From contig MPUH01000966.1 of NCBI GenBank assembly GCA_001970955.1, positions 1 to 28,039 on the forward strand: a stretch of DNA of 28,039 nt, written 5' to 3'. Position 1 is the stretch's first letter. Each line of letters starts with the position of its first letter. Made by a program: the position numbers and the translations under genes. Positions 9,480 through 21,400 of the stretch are shown piece after piece. The notes under the pieces are model-generated. The model was given only the letters and a program-made list of their open reading frames with translations, did no database searches and was not told the origin of the DNA. This DNA is from Stentor coeruleus (Eukaryota; Ciliophora; Heterotrichea; Heterotrichida; Stentoridae).

Positions 9480-10581
9480 TCAGACAAATGATTTCGACCT
9501 CATCAATGAGAGTTTAGCTAGAAGCAAATCTTTAGTAAAAGAAAGTTTAGATCTTTCACGCAAAAATGAAGAACGAAAAAGAGAAATAGAAAGACATCTT
9601 AAAAACTGCTATACAATTGAAAGTTCTATAAAGAACACTGATAATTCTTTCACATTAGAATTAGAAAAAAAATATATCCCAGCTATGCCTAAAAATAAAT
9701 CATTTGAGATATATCACGATATAATAACTCAGACAGATCCTAAAGAAAATTTTCCAAATAGGAAAATAGAAAAAGTGGTAAAAGTAAAAAATCACACACA
9801 ACAAAAATTAGAGGAGATTCAGGATTTTGTTGAAGAATTAGAAGAACAAAATCAGAATTTGAAAAGTAAAGTAAAGCTTTTGGTAGGGCAGATTAAAAGT
9901 TCAGAGGAATATGAATCTAGGATTTTATCTCTTGAACGAGAAGTAAAATCTCTACAACTTGACAATGAAAAGCTTCAATTCGAAAATCGCAACTTTGCTG
10001 AACAAGTAAAAATTCTCAAATACGAAAACCAAAGCTTTAAATCCCAACTTTCCGAGCATTTCGATAAAGGAAAATTCACCGCAAAACCTTTAATTTCAGC
10101 ATCCTCAAAGCAATTCAGCTACAAAGAGCCGCAAGCATCTGAGCCAAAAACAGATAATTCCCCACAAAACATTTCTAAATACATGAAAAATAAAGATTTT
10201 TCTAATAAAAAACTCCCTTTAGAATACCAAGACCATCCTAATTCCCAAAGATATCAACTTACTAATGTAAACCAAGAAAACCAACTAAAAAAATCAGCTT
10301 GTTCAAGAGAGAATTTCATGAAAGATCGAATGAAAAATGAAAATATTGTTGAAAGACTTGAAGAAACATATATAAAAACTGATGAGAAGTTCCGAAAATT
10401 TACAGCACATTTTAATTATCATCGAAAAGCAGATAGTCAGAAAAAAATATCATTAAGTCTGGATGGGATTGCCCTAAATGGAATTAAACCAATTGAATGT
10501 AAGCTTAAAAATACTTTAAAATTAAAGAATAAAAAGAGTATAGGTGGCAAGTCTAAAAAGCTCAAGAAACATAAAGGGTGA
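9472..10581 (+). CDS. coiled-coil protein of unknown function
   Basis: 369 residues from ATG to a TGA stop. The N-terminal quarter is charged. Roughly residues 100-205 form a continuous coiled coil with heptad spacing (QQKLEEIQDFVEELEEQNQN, ILSLEREVKSLQLDNEKLQ). A Ser/Gln/Asn-rich, probably disordered middle follows, and the C-terminus is strongly basic (LKNKKSIGGKSKKLKKHKG). No membrane segment, signal peptide or catalytic motif is visible. Such proteins in ciliates are often cytoskeletal or basal-body parts, but that is only inference from the coiled coil. The first ATG is used; the frame above it is closed. The TGA stop here argues against a code in which UGA is sense. Confidence 0.85.
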   Translation: MADQTNDFDLINESLARSKSLVKESLDLSRKNEERKREIERHLKNCYTIESSIKNTDNSFTLELEKKYIPAMPKNKSFEIYHDIITQTDPKENFPNRKIEKVVKVKNHTQQKLEEIQDFVEELEEQNQNLKSKVKLLVGQIKSSEEYESRILSLEREVKSLQLDNEKLQFENRNFAEQVKILKYENQSFKSQLSEHFDKGKFTAKPLISASSKQFSYKEPQASEPKTDNSPQNISKYMKNKDFSNKKLPLEYQDHPNSQRYQLTNVNQENQLKKSACSRENFMKDRMKNENIVERLEETYIKTDEKFRKFTAHFNYHRKADSQKKISLSLDGIALNGIKPIECKLKNTLKLKNKKSIGGKSKKLKKHKG

Positions 10582-11298
10582 GAATTTAATATGGATTTTA
10601 GGTTTTATATGTAGAAATAATAATGTTTGAGTTGTAATGATATATGATTTTTTATATGTAAAAGGAAAATCATCACCTTTTATTGAAATTTTTTTTCATA
10701 GCATATTTTGTTGAATTTTTTTTTCTACTTCAAGTTTATTATAATTCATGAAAAAATCTATGATTTCTATTATCTAAAGTCTAAATCATCAGTCTGATAC
10801 TTTAACTCAAAAATCTTTTCTTACTACATCTTTCATAATAAAATTTTAAAGAATCCTTTCCTCTCTTTTTAATTAAACCAAATTCCTATTTGATTTTTGT
10901 AGTTACTTTTATTTCATATCAAAATATGCAAACCCTTAAATTTTATATAAAAAAGCGCAAAATAAACTAAATCTCTAAGAATGGTCTTTTAAAATAAAGC
11001 CGAGACTATTTTTTTACCTTAAAATAGAAAATCAATTACTAAACAAATCATATCGAATATCATAAATCAAGTTTATCACAACAAAAACTTTTATCTACTA
11101 AGTTTTTTTATTTTATCTCCTAAGTTTTTTATTTTTGTAGCATTTATACTTTAAAAAAAATATATACTTAACATTACAAAGCATTGCATTTATATTTTAT
11201 AGCTCTTAAGATCATTGTCTTCAATCATATTCCAAGCCGACAAATTCTTCAAATTTTTAAAAGCCAAAAAAATTTATGTTAAAAAATTTATAAATATA
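10582..11298. other. intergenic, nothing recognised
   Basis: AT-rich spacer. It contains a direct repeat near 11098-11140 (TTTTTTATTTT and ACTAAGTTTTTT-like pieces) and no convincing gene or structured RNA. The open frame of the next gene extends back to a TTG at 11215, but I start that gene at its first ATG. Confidence 0.5.
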
Positions 11299-12000
11299 AT
11301 GGAAACTTATAGTACTGAGGCAACTAAAACAAGATCGGACAATAAGGTTTGTTCAAGGTTTATATTAATTAAATCTAAAAAAGGTAGAAGTCCAAAGAAA
11401 GAAGATATTAGAACTAAACTGTTAAGAAAGCATAAATCTTTAATCAATCTTGCTCGTGAAAATTTTAAAGTGGCAAAGTTCACAAAGGGCCTAAGCACTA
11501 AGAAGCTTAGCAAGTGGAATGACTTTTATAATGACTTTCTAAGCAACAGGGATAGATTGATTGAAGCTGTTAACAAAGAAAGACAACCGAGAATTAATTT
11601 CGCTAAACCCAATCAGGCTAAGAATAAGTTTACCACATACAACGATAACTGTGTACATGAATTGCTTGAAATAGTTGGTTTTAAAAGGTCTTTTGTGTTT
11701 ATGCTTAATTTCTACTTCTGTGACTTTGATATTGAAAAATTACAAAATTTATTAAAATGTCAGACCAGGCCGGTATGTTCCAAAGTTTCAGGATGGACTG
11801 AATTGATTAAGTTCATTTATAAAGATATCGCAATGCTACCAGGAGAGGAAGTAGATCGCTTAGTTAATTTGATTAATTATCAGGAGATTAACAATTTACC
11901 TCAAGTTGTAGATGATTTTGATATGGATGAAAATAACTTTGAAGTGGATTTATTTTTGCAGTTTGATTATGAGATAGTTCCAGCATTACCGAATTTATAA
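11299..12000 (+). CDS. conserved-looking protein of unknown function
   Basis: 233 residues from the first ATG (METYSTEATKTRSDNKVCSR) to TAA; the frame is open upstream to 11215 but holds no earlier ATG. The N-terminal 100 residues are strongly basic (IKSKKGRSPKKEDIRTKLL). The C-terminus is acidic (VVDDFDMDENNFEVD). The middle has a mixed globular composition with scattered Cys, Trp and Phe. A basic first half followed by an acidic tail would fit a nucleic-acid or ribosome-associated protein, but there is no motif I can name. No coiled coil or membrane segment is obvious. The even codon use and freedom from stops over 233 codons make a real gene likely. Confidence 0.75.
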   Translation: METYSTEATKTRSDNKVCSRFILIKSKKGRSPKKEDIRTKLLRKHKSLINLARENFKVAKFTKGLSTKKLSKWNDFYNDFLSNRDRLIEAVNKERQPRINFAKPNQAKNKFTTYNDNCVHELLEIVGFKRSFVFMLNFYFCDFDIEKLQNLLKCQTRPVCSKVSGWTELIKFIYKDIAMLPGEEVDRLVNLINYQEINNLPQVVDDFDMDENNFEVDLFLQFDYEIVPALPNL

Positions 12001-12269
12001 TAAAAATTCAGTTTTATAAAATATGTTTTGTTTGTCTCTAAACTATTTTGCTTAAAGTTTTTATAATCTATCTCAAATTTATATAGTCAAATCCTAAAAT
12101 GTAATTCTCCTTCTGCATATATCTCATTGATTTTTTTACTTATTTTTTTAAAATACTTAAAACTATAATCCCAACCTCTTCTATTTATCATTTCAACCTT
12201 AAAAAATCCCAAATTGCATTTTTTTCTTACACCCTAACACCCATTTTTATCCTTTAAGATCTTAAAAAA

Positions 12270-13816
12270 ATGCAAATGGAAAATGAATTTTAGAAACTAC
12301 AACAGATATTTATATAAAAATGCAAGTTTCTTCATAGATAAACTAATAGCTTTAACTGGAAAAAGTGAACTTCACAAAATCTATCTTCTAGGTTGTTATT
12401 ATTTTCATAACAAAGAATACCCACGTGTATATCATCTTTTACAAAAGTATAAATTATTAAATTACAGTTTGCAAGCCTAAGTCCTCACTGCCCAAGCTAT
12501 GACACAATAAAAAACTTCGCAAAATGTATAAAAATTCTCACAGAGCCAGTAAAAAAAAGTTTAAAACCTTATTGGCATGTTTTAAAGTACTCTTTATATT
12601 TAATAACAACTCAATATGTTTCGAAGATTTTAATATCCTTATAGACAAAAGCTTTAAACTCAACTCAAGAATTTGAATTAATCTCATCTTTAGAACTCAA
12701 AAAAAAATTAGCTTAAAAACTTTTGCTAATCAAGAGTCAAATATTTTATCTCATCAAAAAACTAGAAAATTTAAAACAAAATATTGATATCATGTTATTA
12801 TTAATAACTTAATTATTAGCAAGTCATAAAGTTGATCAAAATTATAAATTAGCTTATAAAATAATGTTTGAAGATCTATATTCATTATCTGTTATACCTT
12901 TGCATAATGATGTATGGCTGTTTTAGGTGAAATTGATGAATTTTATAGTTTTTCTCATAATTTTGCTAGAAATATCCTGATTCTGCTGCTTGGTATGCTT
13001 TTGGTATTTATTATTATGATATTAAAAAGTATAAGTTTGTCAAAAAAGTTTTTTGTTAAGGTATATAAAATGGAAAAAGATTTACCTGCATGGATTGCAT
13101 ATGAACATACATATTCTGCATAAAATCAATATGATCAAGTATTTCATCTTAAAAGATTATATCAAAAATTATTCCCTGGATGCTATTTTGCTAGTTTATA
13201 TATGGGTATGGAATATTTAAGGACTAATAATTTGAGAACAGGTTTATTGGCTTTTTATTAGCTAAACAAATAAAATGCAGTTGATTTTATTGTATGGAAT
13301 AAGATAAGGGTTGCTTTGTATAAGAAGCAGGAATTTAGAAAAACAAATGAAATACTTTCGGAAACTTTGAGGTTGTGTGATGGGGTTATTCATAGTACAA
13401 GTGAGACGATTATGTTTAATTTGCCGCATAGTTTTAGAAAACTGTATCAATTTGGCAAAGCTATTGGGTTTTATCTGAAGTGTATTCAATTAAACTCCTA
13501 CTATGCTTCAACTTACACAAATATAAAGCTTGCGTATTATTTAAGTAATAAAATTCATGAAGTATTTGATGCATTTAATAAAGTTTTGTTTCTAAAGTAA
13601 AATGACAGATTTACTAATGATATGTTTTATATAACATTATATTAATATTATGAGGCTTCTCCGATAGACCTTGTTATGGAAATAATAATATAAGTCCCTT
13701 TAATTATTACTAATTACTTTCTTATAATCTTTAATTATTACAAACAAAATTTCTAATATGGTAATGAAATTATTAGTTCTATTAAAACTAATCATTCTTT
13801 AAGTGCATAATAATGA
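12270..13816 (+). pseudogene. CDC16: APC/C subunit APC6/CDC16, broken copy
   Basis: Pieces in three frames line up in order with the TPR protein CDC16/APC6 of the anaphase-promoting complex, a ubiquitin ligase of mitosis. The N-terminal region (FFIDKLIALTG, IYLLGCYYFHNKEY) is at 12310-12480. Then come LENLKQNIDIMLLL and YKLAYKIMFEDLYSLS at 12760-12900, KYPDSAAWYAFGIYYYDI at 12970-13025, and PAWIAYEHTYSA, GCYFASLYMGMEYLRTNN and YYASTYTNIKLAYYLSNK at 13073-13560. The reading frame shifts near 12498, 12912, 12970 and 13045, each by one nucleotide. At least nine homology-supported TAA/TAG codons interrupt it, and no TGA does. None of the stops sits in a 15-nt GT-AG intron. Order and identity are clear; decay is the simplest reading. 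CDC16 is essential in known eukaryotes, so an intact copy should exist elsewhere. Confidence 0.8.
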
Positions 13817-13995
13817 TAATACAATGATACAACAACACATAATGAACATATGAAAAACTATAGCATGTAGCTTTATATAATTCTTATATTAAAACTATTA
13901 CAAGCTTTCTTTATAATCTATGTTTATGTCCATCGGCTTTGTATGCCAACATATATTTTCAATAACCAAAGCTTTTACTAATTATAAATTTCTTA

Positions 13996-15690
13996 ATGGG
14001 CTGCTGCCAATCATCAGAATTAGCTACTGAAGAACACCAGTTCAAAGAAACTTTTAAAGATCATGCAAGTAATACTTTTTCTATCATAAGCATCAATGCA
14101 GATCATCTTAACCAAGCTCGTAAAGATATACAAAATACAGCCATAGCACTAGAAGTTGGTCAAGTTCAAGATTTTGTCAACGATAATATTAAAGACCCAG
14201 CACTGCAAATCAGCAACAAAGTTGGGGGTTATGTCCGTGAGAATATCCAAGAAACCCTTGATGCAATTAAAGATCTCAAACTCAAAAAACGTGTTTCTAA
14301 TATAATCGCCCCGATTTTCCGTAGATTTTTTATTCACTCACTTCATGGTATAATCGAAGATTCATATTCAGTCCATGAAATCTTAGGCCAAGGAAACTTT
14401 AGCACTGTTAGAAGAGCTGTGCATTCAGAAACTAACCTTGAAAGAGCAGTTAAAATTGTGACAAAAAACTCAATCACGGAAACACAAAAGTTAGAAATCT
14501 CTGAAGAAACTGAAATTCTTAAAAGACTAGACCATGCAAATATCATTAAAATCATTGAAGTTATTGAAGATACAACTAAGCTTAATATTGTAACAGAGTT
14601 TTGTAAAGGTGGAGAATTGTTTGATAAAATTATGAATTGTAAAACTTTTTCAGAAAACACAGCAGCTAATTATATGTTTCAAATACTCTCAGGGCTTATT
14701 CACATACATGAAAATAGGGTTGTTCACAGGGATTTGAAGCCAGAAAACATATTATTTGTAGAAAACAACTCGGATTACTTGAAAATCATTGATTTCGGTA
14801 TTGCAAAAAGACTTGAAGGTGATAAGATTGTCACAAAATGCAAAGGTGCAGCTTATTACATGGCCCCAGAAGTTATATCAGGTGAATTTAACTACAAATG
14901 TGATGTATGGAGCTGTGGGGTTATACTTTATATAATGCTTTGTGGCCATCCTCCTTTTAACGGTCGGACTGAGTCTGAAATTTTTGCCAAAATCTCACGT
15001 GGGGTTTTCAATTTCTCAGGCAAAGAGTGGGTCGGGATATCTAAAAGCGCAAAAAGTTTAATACAAAAAATGCTTATAAAAGACATAAACAAAAGGCCAA
15101 CTGCAAAAGAAGCTTGGGAAGATCCATGGATACAATCAAAAGCTAAATGTGATTTAGAAAATACTCAAATTAGTACAACTACAATGCAAGCTTTAGCTAA
15201 TTTTAGAACTAATTACAAACTTCAACAAGCAACTTTATCATATATAGCATGTAATTTAACAACAAATTCTGAAATCGAAGAAATGAAAAATGCATTTATT
15301 ATATTAGATTCTAATGGTGATGGACATTTAAATGAAACCGAAATCAAATTAGGTTATGCAAATATATCATTGAGTAATTCAGTTGATATTAATAAAATCC
15401 TTTGTAGATGTGATATTGATATGAATGGAATGGTTGATTATAGTGAGTTTATTACAGCTACTATTGATTGGGGGAAATGTTTAACTCATGAAATATTAGA
15501 AAATGCTTTTAAAGCTTATGATGCGGATAAAAGTGGGACGATTAGTATAGATGAAGTTAGAGAGTTTCTTGGTGGAGAGTATTCTGAGATGGAAAAAGAA
15601 TGGGAAGGGATCTTGAATGATATTGGGAAAAATGAAGATGGGGAGATTGACTTGCAAGAATTCAAGCAATTGATGCTGAAGATTTTATAA
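13996..15690 (+). CDS. calcium-dependent protein kinase (CDPK), probably acylated
   Basis: 564 residues. The start MGCCQSSE has Gly2 for myristoylation and Cys3/Cys4 for palmitoylation, so membrane attachment is expected. A Ser/Thr kinase domain begins near residue 124 with the glycine loop GQGNFSTV. It continues with the ATP-site Lys in ERAVKIV, catalytic HRDLKPEN (about 244-251), DFG (266-268) and MAPE. After a short junction come four EF hands. Loops one to three (DSNGDGHLNETE near 438, DIDMNGMVDYSE near 473, DADKSGTISIDE near 509) have complete calcium ligands. The fourth (GKNEDGEIDLQE near 544) has Gly at position 1 and may bind weakly. Order and length are typical of the CDPK family of ciliates, apicomplexans and plants. 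The roughly 120-residue leader before the kinase domain is longer than minimal and unrecognised. Intron-free. Confidence 0.95.
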   Translation: MGCCQSSELATEEHQFKETFKDHASNTFSIISINADHLNQARKDIQNTAIALEVGQVQDFVNDNIKDPALQISNKVGGYVRENIQETLDAIKDLKLKKRVSNIIAPIFRRFFIHSLHGIIEDSYSVHEILGQGNFSTVRRAVHSETNLERAVKIVTKNSITETQKLEISEETEILKRLDHANIIKIIEVIEDTTKLNIVTEFCKGGELFDKIMNCKTFSENTAANYMFQILSGLIHIHENRVVHRDLKPENILFVENNSDYLKIIDFGIAKRLEGDKIVTKCKGAAYYMAPEVISGEFNYKCDVWSCGVILYIMLCGHPPFNGRTESEIFAKISRGVFNFSGKEWVGISKSAKSLIQKMLIKDINKRPTAKEAWEDPWIQSKAKCDLENTQISTTTMQALANFRTNYKLQQATLSYIACNLTTNSEIEEMKNAFIILDSNGDGHLNETEIKLGYANISLSNSVDINKILCRCDIDMNGMVDYSEFITATIDWGKCLTHEILENAFKAYDADKSGTISIDEVREFLGGEYSEMEKEWEGILNDIGKNEDGEIDLQEFKQLMLKIL

Positions 15691-15743
15691 AGATAAATTT
15701 TATTTTCTGTTTTAAGTGTAAGAAGGTTAAGGAATTAATATAT

Positions 15744-18121
15744 ATGAAAAAATATCACAAGTCTAAAATATCTATTGAGACACTATGGACAAAGCTTGAG
15801 TCGGTTTTTGTGGTTTTTAAGAAAAAATATAGGTTTTTATATGAAAAAATAAAAAATATCACAAGTCTAAAATATCTATTGAGACACTATGGACAAAGCT
15901 TGAGTCGGTTTTTGATATCAAAACTTTAAAAGGCTATGGGAAAATAGTCCCTCATCACAAAAAAAACAATGAAAGCCTAAACATCCGAAGACCGACAAAC
16001 AATTCAGTTGGCCGATCAGCTGAAAATTCCCCTGAGCCTTTGACAATTCGTTCTAAAACCCCATCTCTCTCATTAACCCGAACAACAACAACAACTGTAG
16101 AAGGACTAAGCCAATCCCAATTAAAAAAACTTTATAATGCTAAATGTGAAGATCTTAATATCCCAGTTTTACCTGATCAACAATTTAGGTTTTTTTCTTT
16201 TTGTTATATACATTTTTGTAAAAGGAAATTCGAAATGCAAGAATCTGGCCTTGGGGAAATTTCTGCAAAGACAATTGGAGAGATTCTTTCTGATAATCAC
16301 TATTTTGCTTATATCATATTAGGAAAAAATATGTTTGGTGATCAGGGTTGTTTGAAACTTGTTAAACAGCTTAAAAAGAATTTGACTATTGTTCATTTAG
16401 ATATATCTAGCAATAATATTACCCCAGAAGGTGCTGAAGAAATATTTAAAATACTCAGTTCGCATTCAAGTTTAACTAGTTTAGATGTTTCTTCAAATGA
16501 AGGTTTACATAGAAACCGTCTTTGTACACTTGGGGCATCTGGACTTAGGTATTTGTTTGCTAAGAGTTTGATTATTTCTTGTGTTAATGTGGCAAGTACA
16601 TCTATATGTGAAGGATTGAAAATTATGCTGGAACCATTAAAAAGATGCTCAAGTTTAACATGTTTAAACCTTTCTGATAATTCTATAGGAAGTGAATGTA
16701 TAGGGAATTTGATGGAATCTTTAGAATATTCTGCGATTATTGATTTGAATATAAGTGCAAATTCTGTATCTAAAGAAGGAGCTGAATCAGTTGGGTTGTA
16801 TTTAACTAAAAACCCTTTATTAGAAAAACTTAACCTATCGACAAATGGGATTACAACTAAAGGAGCGAAGAAAATTTTTAACTCGCTTTCAAATAATTCT
16901 CATTTAAAAATACTTTATATGAATTGTAATCCACTACAAAATGGGCCTTCGGATGAAATTATTTACTCATTAGCGACAAATACTACATTAGAAGAATTAG
17001 ATTTAAGTAATTGTATGCTGAGAAATAGTGGAGTTCTTATGATTGCTGAATGCTTGTCGAGAAATAAATCGATAAAAAACATAAAAATTTCGGGAAATGG
17101 GATTAGTGATTCTGGTGCAGAAGGGTTGTCTATATCTTTTACTAGAAATCAAACATTAAAATCTATCGATCTTTCTTGTAATAATATTAAAGACCCTGGG
17201 GCGAAGTTTCTGGCTAAAGGTCTTAAAGGGAACTCTTCTATTGAAGAAATTAATCTTAAAGAAAACCATATAAAAGATGAAGGAGGTAATCACTTTGCTG
17301 ATACAACCCGTATAAACACCAATATAATCAAACTCTTTTTAGACCTAAACCAAATAAACTCCAAATGTATATCAATAATAAAACAAAACATCGCTAATAA
17401 TATAGAAAAATATCAAAGAACTCTCCCTCAGAAACTAAAAAAACAATTCGAAGCTACAAACTACGACGAAAACGCAATCATGAAAATTTTCCAAAAAATA
17501 AACCTAAAAAAGAAAGAAAAAGAAGACATCAGAATTCGCATTGAAAAAAACTATGAAAAACTTGAAGAAATAAAATACTCTGAAGCTGAAAAACTCTTTA
17601 CAATAAAAGAAACACTAGACAAACTCAAAGGTAAAAATCAAGACCTAAGTAAATCATTAGAAAGTATTGAAACTTTAATGATGAAATGTAAAATCCAATG
17701 GGAAAAAGAAATAAAAGAATTAGAAGATAAAATTGCAAATATTAATGAGGAATTAAAGTATTTAGAGAAAAAAAGTAATTTTTAGATAGAGTTGCAATTG
17801 GAGGAAAGAATATTTGGTAATAAAGGGAAGGCAAAATCTTTTAAAAATCAACTGACTGAAGAGTTTTTGACTGAAGAAGCCTTGAAAAAGAGCGCAGAGA
17901 ATATATTAACGATACTTAGGAAGAAGGTAACGGAAAGCAAAGAAACGATTAAGAAAATAAAAAATCCTGGGAATTATAAGAATGAAGAGATTAAGAGCAT
18001 GGGTAAGGAAAAAAACTTCTTAGCAAGTGAGAAATTAGCTAATACTAAGAAACAGACTTATTCTGGTTCTAGTGTATCAGAATTTCCTACAGTTAAAAGG
18101 TTGAAAACAAAGAATAAATAA
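15744..18121 (+). CDS. leucine-rich-repeat protein with C-terminal coiled coil
   Basis: The main frame has ribonuclease-inhibitor-type LRRs from about 16320 to 17390, with repeats of the form LxxLDLSxNxIxxxGA (IVHLDISSNNITPEG, LKSIDLSCNNIKDPGA). A long charged coiled coil follows (IRIRIEKNYEKLEEIKY, IKELEDKIANINEELKYLEK). A TAG at 17783 lies in a 15-nt intron (17775-17789). Splicing keeps the frame into 110 further residues ending at TAA 18119. The 5' end is disturbed: 64 bp are repeated (15747-15810 and 15851-15914). Only if the duplication is collapsed does ATG 15744 (MKKYHKSKISIETLW) read into the LRR frame. As assembled, no ATG lies in frame upstream of the repeats, and the open frame begins at a TTG near 16040. 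LRRs of this type bind proteins; the specific role is unknown. Confidence 0.8.
15747..15914. repeat. 64-bp direct duplication across the LRR gene start
   Basis: 15747-15810 and 15851-15914 are identical and separated by 40 bp of T/A-rich sequence. The offset of 104 bp is not a multiple of three, so the first copy is out of frame with the gene. Removing one copy joins an ATG to the LRR frame. This supports an assembly error or a very recent duplication. Confidence 0.85.
17775..17789 (+). other. 15-nt intron
   Basis: GTAATTTTTAGATAG has GT and AG ends, A at position 10 and a length of 15. It contains the only in-frame stop between the LRR/coiled-coil frame and its 110-residue continuation. Removal gives ...YLEKKKLQLEERIFGNK without a frame change. 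The same form occurs in the minus-strand gene at 25089-25103. Confidence 0.85.
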
Positions 18122-18483
18122 TTTTCTGCTGTGATAGAGAATTAATGATATTGTGAAGTTGTGGGATATAGATGATAATAATATATATTATCTACCATTA
18201 TTCACTTACACAAAATATAGTCCTTCGAATGATTTTACCACAATAAAACTTACAAAACCCAATAATCCTAATCTAAAATCAACAATATTTAACATAAAAT
18301 AAACTTCTAACCATAATCTTTATTATTCACATCTAAAACTACATAAAAAAAATAATACCTTATATCTTAAACCTTCAAAATCTTGTTAAACCCCATCATT
18401 CTAATCTTATTATTACAATTAATACCAACTTAAATCATAGATAAATCATCCCTGTAATTTACAATACTTGAGGAGAAATATAA
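18122..18483. other. intergenic, nothing recognised
   Basis: A/C-rich, G-poor spacer between the LRR gene and strumpellin. Nothing recognised apart from AT-rich runs. It presumably holds the 3' end of one gene and the promoter of the next. Confidence 0.5.
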
Positions 18484-21400
18484 ATGGACTTAGTAAGCGA
18501 AGACAACTATTGTGGCCAATCACTTTTACGTCTTGTATCCCGTGGTAGTGCTATAATCACTGAGCTCCTAAGACTAAGTGAATACATTCCTGCAGCTTTT
18601 ATCGATGACCCACCTCCAGAAGCTCAAGTCTACTCCCCAATAATTTCCGATTTTACCTGTTTAAAAGATTTAGATACATATGAAAACAGTATAAGCGAAA
18701 ATCAAGAATATCAAGAACTTGATGAAACTTTCCGTGAGGCTAATATAAAAATCTTAGAACGATTCTATTTCTTATTTGAAAGCATTTTCAGATACCATCT
18801 TGATTATCTTGCTTTTCTTAAAGAACTTACCCAAGGAACTTTTATTCATTACAACCCTGAAAACCTTCTTGAACATCCTGAAGGTAAAAAACTTATGGTT
18901 GAAGCGATTTATTTATTAGGAGTCATGCTTTTACTTTTAGATATGAAGATTCCAGGAGCAGTTAGAGAGAGATTATTAGTAAGTTATTATAGGTATAAAG
19001 GACATTCAATTATACAAAATATTGATGAAGTCTGTGCTTTGTGTAGGATTACAGGATATATCCCTGGTGATTCAATTATTCCTAATAAAAGACCCCCAAG
19101 TTATCCAGAGGAATATTTTATGAGATGTCCTGTACCTTTAGAGATTATTGAGATTATGATAGGGCACTTGAAAGATGATGATTTTTATTCACAAGTCACG
19201 GTTTATCCTTCTCCTGATCATCGACCTACCGCACTTGCTGGTCAAGCATCAATTCTGTTTATAGTCTTATATTTCCTCCCAAGTTACTTAGATAGTGAGA
19301 CTAATAAAATGAGAGAAATTGTTGATAAATTTTTCCCAGACAATTGGGTTGTTGCTTTTTATCTTGGCTTTACTGTAGATCTTGCTGAACAATGGGCTCC
19401 ATATAAAGCTGCAAAATCTGCACTTGTCGGATATACTTTAGTACCAGAAAATATTGGTAGAGTTTATAACAAATTCATGGGCAGTATAAAAAACTTAAAC
19501 AAAGCTTTGAATCATTATCTTAAAGAAGGTGTTTTAGTTGATGAATATATTCTCTCACATAGATCTAAACTTATGAATTGTTTAAGAGATTGTAATGTTA
19601 CTCTAAGATGGGTTATGCTAGCTAGACAAAGTGGGGTAAAAAAAATCTATGATCAAGTTAATAATGATTTAAATCTAGAAGAATTTTTACAGTTACTTAT
19701 GAATACAGCACAATTTGAAAGGAATCTTAAAGGCAAACTTGAAATGATGCTTGAAAACAGACAGGTTGTATGGACTGAAGATAAATCTCAAGCGGCAGTG
19801 AGAATGAATGAACTTGCTGATTACTTTTCAGGAACAAGGCCATTAACTCGAGGTGTACAGAAAAATGAAAGCTATCAAAGATGGTTTTTAGAAATGGAGA
19901 ATCAGATCAACTCTTTGAGTTTTGATGAAGCGGCAAGTGCTAGTAGGAAAATCCAACAACTTATGCAAGCTTTAGATGATGTTGAACAGTATCATCAGAT
20001 TGAAGGAAATTTACAGATTAAACAATTTTTACAAGAGACTAAGGATTATATGATACATATGGTAAATACTGTTAATTTAAATGAGGATATTTTGAGATGG
20101 ATTGCTAGGATCTCAGACTTCTCATATGCTTGGCTGTGTATGGATGATTTTACTGAGCTTTTACAGATTACAATTCGTAAGGACCCACAGATGGTGAGAT
20201 TATTAGAAAGTACAATTTTGAAGTTAAGTTCGATAATGAATGTCCCATTGGTGAGGATTTTAGAATCTAATTCTCCAGACTTAGAGTCAGTAAGTGAGTA
20301 TTATTCTAAAGAGTTAGTCAAATATGTAAGAAAAGTCCTTCAAGTCATTCCTAATTCTGTGTTTAGGTTACTAGATGAAATCGCTAAAATCCAAGGGGGC
20401 AATCTGACTGAACTTCCAGCTAAAGTTAAAAGGGAGGATATAAAAAACTATGCTTGTTTAGAAGAAAGACATTTACTAGCTTCATTAACCCATCAAATCT
20501 CAGATTTCACCAAAGGGATTCTGATTATGGAAAAAACCTTTGTTGGGCTTATAGAAATCGACCCAAAACAGTTACTTGAAGAAGGTATCCGTAGAGAACT
20601 CGTCAATAAAATCTCTGAAATCCTCCACACGCACATGACATTCAAAGAAAGCAACATAGACTCTTTCATCAGAAGACTCGACAGTCTTGCTGAGAAACTC
20701 AAAAAATTCCAACAAGCCTTTGAATACATTCAAGACTTCATCGGCTTATACGGTCTTAAAATCTGGCAAGAAGAAATGACTAGAGTTATAGGTTTCAATA
20801 TTGATCTAGAAGCTTCATCTTTTATCCCACTTATCTCATCAAACATTGAAGCTTATCAATCAGCCGCAATCCCAATCCCAAAAATGAAATCAGACGAAAC
20901 TAATACAATAACTTTTGCAGGCCGCCTTCTACGTGAACTTCTAAAATTATGTGATATCAAAAAGAACATTTACATTGAATGGATGCATGGATGGTATGAA
21001 CCTTCAGGTAAAGAAATTGTTGGTATTGATGTAATGTCTAAATTATATCAATCAATAGGAGTTCATGGACTTGCTGGTGTTGATAAACTTCTTTGTTGTA
21101 CACTTTCTCATAATATAAAGTTGTTTATTCGTAAATACAAGACTTATTTGGCTAATGGAAGTTTGAATTCTATATGGAAAGATTTACAACCAATAAGTTG
21201 TGTACCTGAAAAAGGTAAAGCCGCATATCAAAGCTTAAGTGGGATTTTAAAAAGTTTTGCCCCAGATATATCCCAAGTAGTATTACGTATAGGTCAAATG
21301 CAATTATTAAGAAGGTTGATTGGTTATGAGATTAATTTTAGAGGTAGAATTGATTCACCATTACTATGGAGTAGTTTGAGTACAGTTAATACATCAGTAG

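Noticed and set aside
12478..13123. 15-nt introns as an explanation for the stops and frameshifts in the CDC16 copy
   Set aside because: No GT-N11-AG segment covers the stops or gives the needed frame changes. Candidates were 13, 18, 20 or 22 nt and did not restore homology.
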